From Acidimicrobiia bacterium (GTDB lineage: Bacteria; Actinomycetota; Acidimicrobiia; Acidimicrobiales; Ilumatobacteraceae), in NCBI GenBank assembly GCA_013815505.1, contig JACDGA010000054.1, positions 1 to 9,096 on the forward strand: a stretch of 9,096 nucleotides of DNA. Direction: 5' to 3'. Positions 1 to 4,576 of the stretch are shown in pieces. Each line of letters starts with the position of its first letter. Positions within the stretch are counted from its first letter, which is position 1. The notes beneath the pieces are model-generated. The model searched no databases, was not told the DNA's origin, and saw nothing but the letters and a program-made list of their open reading frames with translations. The position numbers and the translations under genes were made by a program.

Positions 1-557
1 TGACCGGTATCACCCCAATGATCTCAGCATCGTGCGAAGACCTGGTGCACCGACTCGTCGCGCACGCCGCCGAGCGAGGCGTGCCGATCTCTTTCGATGC
101 CAACATTCGCCCGGGGCTCCTCGGTGGCCGATCGCCGAGTGCTCTGCTCGGACCGCTCATCGACGCCGCCCACCTGATCTTCACCACCAGCATCGAGGCA
201 CGCACGTTGTTCGGGGCGCCAGACCCGGCCACCTTGGTCCGCCGGCTGCCACACGGCCGACGGGCGACGGTGATCATCCACGATTCCGACGCAGCCAGCG
301 TCGTGCGGCCCGACGGAAGCGTGGTCCGACAGCAAACCGAGCGCCGTCCGGTCATCGACCCCACCGGGGCCGGCGACGCCTTCGTCAGCGGCTACTTGTG
401 CGCGTGGGTACGCGGCCTGCCCGAAGACCGGGCCTTGCAGCTCGCACACAAGTGCGCGGCCCAGGTGGTCGGTGTGCGCGGCGACCACATCGGCTCTCGC
501 AGCGATTCTCAGAGCATCGGACCGCTCGTCGAACGCACGGAGACCGACCATGGGTGA
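1..557 (+). CDS. kdgK: PfkB-family sugar kinase, probable 2-keto-3-deoxygluconate kinase (5' partial)
   Basis: This is the C-terminal part (about 184 residues) of a ribokinase/PfkB-family kinase whose start lies left of the window. The reading frame is open from base 3, and the residues before the first internal ATG (GITP) still look like family sequence, so that ATG at 18 is not a start. The segment SFDANIRPGLL (about 90-122) matches the substrate/fold region of KDG kinases. The PfkB signature DPTGAGDAF (357-383) carries the anion hole and the catalytic Asp, encoded at 375-377. The likely reaction is ATP-dependent phosphorylation of 2-keto-3-deoxygluconate to KDPG in the cytoplasm. The PfkB family is certain. 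The KDG specificity rests mainly on the directly following aldolase, whose ATG lies inside the last codons of this gene (8-nt overlap), which implies translational coupling. Another keto-deoxy sugar acid is possible. Confidence 0.85.
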   Translation, partial: TGITPMISASCEDLVHRLVAHAAERGVPISFDANIRPGLLGGRSPSALLGPLIDAAHLIFTTSIEARTLFGAPDPATLVRRLPHGRRATVIIHDSDAASVVRPDGSVVRQQTERRPVIDPTGAGDAFVSGYLCAWVRGLPEDRALQLAHKCAAQVVGVRGDHIGSRSDSQSIGPLVERTETDHG

Positions 558-1206
558 CAGCGCCGATCCGATCGGCGCATTGCTCGATCGTCTGCGGTCC
601 GATCGAATCGTTGCGGTCGTTCGCACCGAAACGTCCAGCGATGCCATGCGAGCTGCGCTCGCGATCATCGCAAGTGGGATCCGGATCGTCGAGATCACCT
701 TCACCACGCCCGGCGCCGCAGCTGTGATCGAACGCCTGCGCCAGGATCACGGACCGGAGATCATCATCGGCGCAGGCACCGTCACCCAACCGGAACAGCT
801 GGGCGAGGCGCGCGCGGCAGGCGCCGACTTCGCGGTATCACCTGGCTGGTCCTCGAAACTCGTGCACGCGGCTCGCGACGTCGGTGTGCCGTTCGTGCCG
901 GGCGTGCTGACACCCACCGAGATGCAGCGGGCGGTCATGACCAGTGTCCGGCTCGTCAAGTTGTTTCCCGCCGATCTGGTCGCTCCCAACTACCTTCGTG
1001 CCATCGCCACAGTGTTCCCGGCGCTCGAACTGATGCCGACCGGAGGCGTCGACGCCAGCAACGCCGCCGCATGGTTGTCTGCAGGGGCCATTGCGGTCGG
1101 GGTCGGCGGTGGGCTCGTCGCTGTCGGCGATGGCCCGGACGTCATTCGAGGCCGGGCGGCCGCCCTGCTCACCGCCGTCAGGAGTCCGGAAGGTCGGCCA
1201 GCGTGA
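550..1206 (+). CDS. eda: KDPG/KHG-type class I aldolase (2-dehydro-3-deoxy-phosphogluconate aldolase)
   Basis: This 218-residue TIM-barrel aldolase should cleave 2-keto-3-deoxy-6-phosphogluconate to pyruvate and glyceraldehyde 3-phosphate. The Schiff-base lysine is K137 in VKLFPAD. The general acid/base Glu is E48 in VEITFTTPGA. The GAGTV strand carries T77, and PTGGV (163-167) forms the phosphate-binding end of the barrel. The start is ATG 550, preceded by GGAGA at 539-543. The frame is open further upstream, but that stretch overlaps the kinase and lacks family sequence. Recalled E. coli Eda has Arg49 two turns after the Glu; here that position is Thr (T52), while an Arg follows the first strand (R25 in VVRT). 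This resembles the Thermotoga maritima-type enzyme rather than the E. coli one, so 4-hydroxy-2-oxoglutarate or KDPGal activity cannot be excluded. It is coupled to the upstream kinase. Confidence 0.93.
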   Translation: MGDSADPIGALLDRLRSDRIVAVVRTETSSDAMRAALAIIASGIRIVEITFTTPGAAAVIERLRQDHGPEIIIGAGTVTQPEQLGEARAAGADFAVSPGWSSKLVHAARDVGVPFVPGVLTPTEMQRAVMTSVRLVKLFPADLVAPNYLRAIATVFPALELMPTGGVDASNAAAWLSAGAIAVGVGGGLVAVGDGPDVIRGRAAALLTAVRSPEGRPA

Positions 1207-1275
1207 TCGGCGTCGTTGGCGAAGCTCGCCGTCGAGTCGTCGTTACCGTGGGCCCAGAACGTTGAAAGAAGCGGT

Positions 1276-1929
1276 ATGAGCGCGACCCCATTGCCACGTG
1301 TGTCAAGCGAGTCCCGACGCGATCGCGTCGCCAACGCTCTCCGGGACGCCATCACGCGCGGTCAGCTCAGACCCGGACATCGCCTGATCGAGACGGAGGT
1401 GGCCGCACAGCTCGGCACCAGTCGCGCACCCATCCGCGAAGCCCTCCGACAGCTCGAGCAAGAGGGTCTTGTCGTCTCGTCCCCCTATCGTGGGACCGAG
1501 GTCCTCGGCGTCTCACAGGACGAGATCGAGCAGGTCCTCGTTCCCATCCGGCTCACCATCGAACGGTTCGCGTTCGATCGAGCGCTCCCGATCTTGGACG
1601 AGAACGACCTGATGTTCCTGCAGGGTCTCGTCGACGATATGCACCTCGCGGCCGATCCGGAGGATCCCGAGCGCCTTGCCGATGCTGACGTGCGATTCCA
1701 CGAGCACATCATCATCCGCTCCGGACAACCCCACTGCCTGCAGATGTGGCGCGCGATCCAACCTCGCGTCCGCGCCTACTTCCGCCGCGACGCACCCGTG
1801 TACGGCAAGCAGCACGCGCTCGCCGCACAGCACCAGGAACTACTCGACGCGTTGCGCAGCCGCGATCCTGATGCTGTGCGAGCTTCGGTCGAGAAGCACA
1901 TCACGACGCACCAGGCCTTCGACGAATGA
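1276..1929 (+). CDS. GntR-family transcriptional regulator, FadR subfamily with FCD domain
   Basis: This 217-residue regulator is probably the local regulator of the sugar-acid operon. The N-terminal winged helix spans about residues 14-75, with the typical GntR segment LRPGHRLIETEVAAQLG and recognition helix TSRAPIREAL (48-57). The C-terminal all-helical FCD domain (about 85-212) shows the metal-binding set D138 and H142 (DxxxH), H186 (QHQELL) and H208 (EKHI). FCD regulators of this type bind small carboxylates or sugar acids next to the metal. I chose ATG 1276 because GAAAGAAG lies just upstream. A TTG at 1216 in the same frame would add 20 residues unlike the family. A 69-bp gap separates it from the aldolase. 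Its stop overlaps the next start as ATGA (1926-1929), so it should be co-translated with the dehydrogenase. The effector is not readable from sequence; KDG or an aldonate/uronate is an inference from context. Confidence 0.92.
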   Translation: MSATPLPRVSSESRRDRVANALRDAITRGQLRPGHRLIETEVAAQLGTSRAPIREALRQLEQEGLVVSSPYRGTEVLGVSQDEIEQVLVPIRLTIERFAFDRALPILDENDLMFLQGLVDDMHLAADPEDPERLADADVRFHEHIIIRSGQPHCLQMWRAIQPRVRAYFRRDAPVYGKQHALAAQHQELLDALRSRDPDAVRASVEKHITTHQAFDE

Positions 1930-2714
1930 CCATCACGGCACTCGTGACGGGCGCCGGATCCGGCATCGGACGGGCTGTGTCGCTCGTCCTTGCCGCCGAG
2001 GGGCACCGACTCGGACTCGTCGACATCGACGGCGACCGCGTCGAGGCCGTCGCCACCGAATCGATGCATCGCGGCGCAACCGGTGTCGTCCCGATTGCGG
2101 CCGACGTTTCCTCCGAGAACGATGTGGGCCGATGCGTCACCCAGGTCGTCAATGACCTCGGCCCACCAACAGCGGCATTCGCCAACGCCGGGATCGAGGT
2201 CAACGGGCCGACGCACGAGCTCCCGATGGCCACGTGGCAGCAGGTCCTCGGGGTCAATCTCACCGGCGTCTTCCTGACTGCCAAGTATGTCCTGCGCACC
2301 CTGATTGATTGCGGCGTGGGCGGATCGATTGTGTGCACCGGCTCTCCTTCGGCCTTTGTCGGCTTCGCAGGCGGAGGCAACGCCGCCTACAGCGCCTCCA
2401 AGGGCGGCATCATCGCCCTCGTCAAGTCGCTCGCCGTCGACTACGCGCGCCACGGCGTTCGCGTCAACGCCGTCGTACCTGGATCGATCGACACCCCCCA
2501 CCTCTCGATCGGCATCCCCGCCGACGAGCGGGAGTCCTATCTGGAGGACCTCCGGCGCCGCGCCGCCGACCAGATCCCGCTCGGGCGCCTCGGACGACCA
2601 GACGAAGTCGCTGACGCCGTCGCGTGGTTGCTTTCGGCGAGGGCCTCGTACGTGACGGGAAGCATCGTTGTCTGTGACGGTGGCCTCACAGCGCGAGGCG
2701 CAAACGATTTCTGA
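1926..2714 (+). CDS. Short-chain dehydrogenase/reductase (classical SDR), probable sugar or sugar-acid dehydrogenase
   Basis: This is a full-length classical SDR of 262 residues. The Rossmann nucleotide-binding motif is TGAGSGIG (8-15). Asp33 at the end of strand 2 favours NAD over NADP. D60-V61 contacts adenine, and the strand-4 motif appears as ANAG (86-89). The catalytic tetrad can be read as N111, S142, Y155 and K159 (YSASK). PGSIDTP follows the active site, and a normal C-terminal YVTG...DGG segment completes the fold. The start overlaps the GntR stop by ATGA, with no strong ribosome-binding site of its own, so translation is probably coupled. Substrate specificity of SDRs cannot be read from motifs. 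The neighbouring KDG kinase and KDPG aldolase suggest oxidation or reduction of a sugar, aldonate or 2-keto-3-deoxy acid, as in gluconate 5-dehydrogenase or keto-deoxyfuconate dehydrogenase pathways. Confidence 0.9.
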   Translation: MTITALVTGAGSGIGRAVSLVLAAEGHRLGLVDIDGDRVEAVATESMHRGATGVVPIAADVSSENDVGRCVTQVVNDLGPPTAAFANAGIEVNGPTHELPMATWQQVLGVNLTGVFLTAKYVLRTLIDCGVGGSIVCTGSPSAFVGFAGGGNAAYSASKGGIIALVKSLAVDYARHGVRVNAVVPGSIDTPHLSIGIPADERESYLEDLRRRAADQIPLGRLGRPDEVADAVAWLLSARASYVTGSIVVCDGGLTARGANDF

Positions 2715-2730
2715 GAAGGACGGACGACAG

Positions 2731-3123
2731 ATGAGCCATCCACGCACTCTCATCGGGGTCACCACGTGGGTGATCGCAGACGGATACATCCCTCCGACGA
2801 GCACAGGCCGACAACCGGCGATGACCAGCCACGACAGCGTCTGCATGCTCAACGCCGGTGACACCGACGCCGAGATCGAGCTGCACATCTACCTCACCGA
2901 TGCGGAGCCGCTCGGCCCCTACCGGCTGCGAATCGGCGCCCGTCGCGCCTTCCATCAGCGCTTCAACGACCTGAGTGATCCCGAACCTGTTCCAGTCGAT
3001 ACCGACTACTGCTGCGTCATCCGCAGCTCGGTGCCGATCGTCGTGCAGCACACCCGATTGGATTCCCGTCAAGCAGCGAACGCCCTGATGACGACGATCG
3101 CCCACCCAGTTCCAGACCAGTAG
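2731..3123 (+). CDS. Anabaena sensory rhodopsin transducer (ASRT)-family protein
   Basis: This 130-residue soluble protein closely resembles the Anabaena sensory rhodopsin transducer (about 125 residues) along its whole length. Matching segments are WVIADGYIPP near the N-terminus, SHDSVCMLNAGD, EPLGPYRLRIGARR, RFNDLSDPEPVPVDTDY and, near the C-terminus, VPIVVQHTRLDSRQAANAL. There is no signal peptide or membrane segment. ASRT forms a beta-sandwich tetramer that interacts with a membrane sensory rhodopsin in Anabaena, but most homologues occur without rhodopsins and have been proposed to bind small molecules such as sugars. The gene starts 16 nt after the dehydrogenase stop, with AGAAGGA at 2714-2720, so it belongs to the sugar-acid operon and closes it. 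I infer a ligand-binding or allosteric accessory role in carbohydrate metabolism. The family call is firm; the function is open. Confidence 0.93.
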   Translation: MSHPRTLIGVTTWVIADGYIPPTSTGRQPAMTSHDSVCMLNAGDTDAEIELHIYLTDAEPLGPYRLRIGARRAFHQRFNDLSDPEPVPVDTDYCCVIRSSVPIVVQHTRLDSRQAANALMTTIAHPVPDQ

Positions 3124-3210
3124 ATCGCCGAGCGCGACGAGTTGACGTTCGTCGATGAGGTCGGCCGCACGCTCGGCGCGGCAGCGCCCTCGACAACGCG
3201 CGGCCGCCAC
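3124..3210 (+). other. Intergenic end of the sugar-acid operon
   Basis: No convincing gene or strong terminator is seen between the ASRT-like gene and the PadR promoter. A short GC hairpin (GGCGC, loop GGCA, GCGCC; 3175-3188) has only five pairs and is followed by no T-tract. It might help to end the upstream transcript, but the support is weak. Confidence 0.3.
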
Positions 3211-3239
3211 TTGCATCAACTTCGCGAGCCGAGTAGTCT
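3211..3239 (+). promoter_or_regulatory. Predicted promoter of the padR-ABC operon
   Basis: A TTGCAT hexamer (3211-3216) and TAGTCT (3234-3239, fitting the actinobacterial TANNNT -10 pattern) are separated by exactly 17 nt. A transcript would begin near 3246-3247. An alternative -10, TATGCT (3246-3251), has no matching -35. This is a prediction from pattern only. Confidence 0.5.
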
Positions 3240-3255
3240 ACTGGGTATGCTACTG
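3232..3255 (+). promoter_or_regulatory. Candidate PadR operator: palindrome plus repeated half-site
   Basis: AGTAGTCTACT (3232-3242) is a perfect inverted repeat around a central T and covers the predicted -10 box. Its right half, CTACTG (3238-3243), recurs directly at 3250-3255, one 12-bp period downstream. PadR-family repressors commonly autoregulate through inverted repeats in their own promoters. Assigning this site to the adjacent PadR is an inference from position. Confidence 0.45.
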
Positions 3256-3273
3256 ATTGAGTCGATGTCGTGA
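3247..3273 (+). CDS. Possible 8-codon leader ORF overlapping the padR start
   Basis: An ATG at 3247 opens an 8-codon frame (MLLIESMS) whose TGA (3271-3273) overlaps the GTG start of padR (3270-3272) as GTGA. If transcription starts at 3247, about 7 nt after the predicted -10 box, this ORF would be leaderless, as is common in actinobacteria. The GTG of padR has no good ribosome-binding site, so coupling through this ORF is conceivable. It may equally be chance. Confidence 0.3.
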   Translation: MLLIESMS

Positions 3274-3860
3274 GCTTCCGTCACGCGCTGCTAGCGCTGT
3301 TGAGCGAGGGGCCGAAGTACGGGCTGCAGCTGCGCCAGGAGTTCGAGGCTGGTACGGGGGAGGTCTGGCCACTCAACGTCGGCCAGGTGTACACGACCCT
3401 GCAGCGGCTCGAGCGTGACGGATTGGCGGAATCCGACGACGCCACAGACGCTGGCCCGCAGAAGGCGTTCCGGATCACCGATGCCGGCGCTGCCGAGCTC
3501 GACGGATGGCTCCGCACGCCGCCAGACATGACATCGCCGCCTCGCGACGAGCTGGTGATCAAGGTGCTCGTGGCCATGCGTGTCTCGGGTGTCGACGTGC
3601 GCGACCTTGTGCAAGTCCACCGCCGTCACCTGGTGGAGCTGATGCAGCAGTACACGCGCCTCAAAGAAGATGCGGGGGCCGACGAGATCGGCCTGGCGTT
3701 GGTCGTCGACGCCGAGCTGTTCCGCCTCGACGCCGTGATCCGCTGGCTCGATGCCGTCGACGGTCGCATCAAGCGTCTGCCGGTGCCGATGCCGGTTCCC
3801 GTTGCGAAGGTCCGGTCGACGCCCGACCGGCTACGTCGTCGTGTGGGGATGCGGCGATGA
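3270..3860 (+). CDS. PadR-family transcriptional regulator
   Basis: This 196-residue regulator starts directly with family sequence: FRHALLALLSEGPKYGLQL is the characteristic first helix and turn of PadR proteins. The winged helix runs to about residue 85, with VWPLNVGQVYTTLQRLERDGL as recognition helix and KAFRITDAG in the wing. The C-terminal helical part (about 90-175), including DELVIKVLVA and QVHRRHLVELMQQ, matches the PadR dimerisation domain. It is followed by a basic, Pro/Val-rich tail. GTG 3270 is the only start that fits the family N-terminus, since in-frame codons upstream give no such sequence. Its stop overlaps the ABC gene start as ATGA. PadR members next to ABC exporters usually repress the operon until a toxic or lipophilic ligand binds. 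The ligand here cannot be predicted. Confidence 0.92.
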   Translation: MSFRHALLALLSEGPKYGLQLRQEFEAGTGEVWPLNVGQVYTTLQRLERDGLAESDDATDAGPQKAFRITDAGAAELDGWLRTPPDMTSPPRDELVIKVLVAMRVSGVDVRDLVQVHRRHLVELMQQYTRLKEDAGADEIGLALVVDAELFRLDAVIRWLDAVDGRIKRLPVPMPVPVAKVRSTPDRLRRRVGMRR

Positions 3861-4576
3861 CGGCGTTGGAGCTGCGGGCGGTGTCGAAGGTCTACGGCGA
3901 GGGCGCGGCCGAGGTGCATGCGCTCATCGATGTCGACCTCTCGGTTGATCCGGGCGTGCTGGTGGCGGTCATGGGTCCGAGCGGGTCGGGCAAGAGCACG
4001 CTGCTGACGATCGCCGGCAGCCTGGAGGAGCCGAGCAGCGGCGAGGTGCTCATCGGCGGGTCGGCGTTGTCGGCCATGTCGCGCAACGATCAGGCCCGGC
4101 TGCGGCGTCGCGCGATCGGCTACGTGTTCCAGGACTTCAACCTGTTGGCGGGGCTGACCGCGGTCGAGAACGTCTCGTTGCCGCTCGAGCTGGACGGAAT
4201 CACCGCCAAGGTGGCCCGGGTCGCCGGCATGGAGGCGCTCGAGCGCCTAGGCGTCGCTGACAAGGCGAGCCGGTTCCCCGACGACCTGTCGGGCGGTGAA
4301 CGCCAGCGGGTGGCCATCGCCCGAGCGGTGGTCGGCGAACGTCACATCCTCTTGGCCGACGAGCCGACAGGGGCGCTCGACTCGGCGAACGGCGAGGCGG
4401 TGATGCGCCTGCTGCGTGCCACGTGCCAGGGCGGTGGCGCGGGTGTCATCGTGACCCACGACGCGCAACTGGCCTCCTGGGCAGACCGCATCCTGTTCCT
4501 CCGCGACGGCCGAGTTGTCGATCAGACCGCGCCGCGCCCCGGTCCCGAGTCGCTGCTCACACCCGGCGAGCCGTGA
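3857..4576 (+). CDS. ABC transporter ATP-binding protein (MacB/LolD-type)
   Basis: This 239-residue ATPase should power the permease encoded directly downstream. All nucleotide-binding motifs are intact: Walker A GPSGSGKST (40-48), Q-loop Gln92 in YVFQDFNLL, signature LSGGE (144-148), Walker B LLADE (165-169) with catalytic E169, D-loop GALD (172-175) and switch His201 (VTHD). The FQDFNLL segment and the short, regulatory-domain-free C-terminus are typical of the MacB/LolD/FtsE-like group that pairs with FtsX-like permeases. ATG 3857 overlaps the PadR stop by four bases and has GGGGA about 8 nt upstream. The gene ends one base into the permease start (TGATG). The frame is open upstream but only as a shadow of padR. 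It is cytoplasmic and membrane-associated. Transport direction and substrate are not determinable; an export or mechanotransmission role is the family norm. Confidence 0.93.
   Translation: MTALELRAVSKVYGEGAAEVHALIDVDLSVDPGVLVAVMGPSGSGKSTLLTIAGSLEEPSSGEVLIGGSALSAMSRNDQARLRRRAIGYVFQDFNLLAGLTAVENVSLPLELDGITAKVARVAGMEALERLGVADKASRFPDDLSGGERQRVAIARAVVGERHILLADEPTGALDSANGEAVMRLLRATCQGGGAGVIVTHDAQLASWADRILFLRDGRVVDQTAPRPGPESLLTPGEP

Noticed and set aside
24..707. Long open frame on the minus strand opposite the kinase
   Set aside because: It mirrors the GC-rich codon positions of the kinase and aldolase genes. The protein is low-complexity with no family features.
1776..2888. A 370-codon minus-strand open frame opposite gntR, the SDR and the ASRT-like gene
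   Set aside because: It covers three well-supported plus-strand genes. Its composition (Arg, Gly and Asp rich, no domain) is typical of an antisense shadow in high-GC DNA.
3142..3147. TTGACG as a -35 element behind the ASRT-like gene
   Set aside because: No -10-like hexamer occurs 15-19 nt downstream.
3175..3188. Short GC hairpin as a firm terminator of the sugar-acid operon
   Set aside because: It has only five pairs and no T-tract, and such hairpins occur by chance in sequence this GC-rich.
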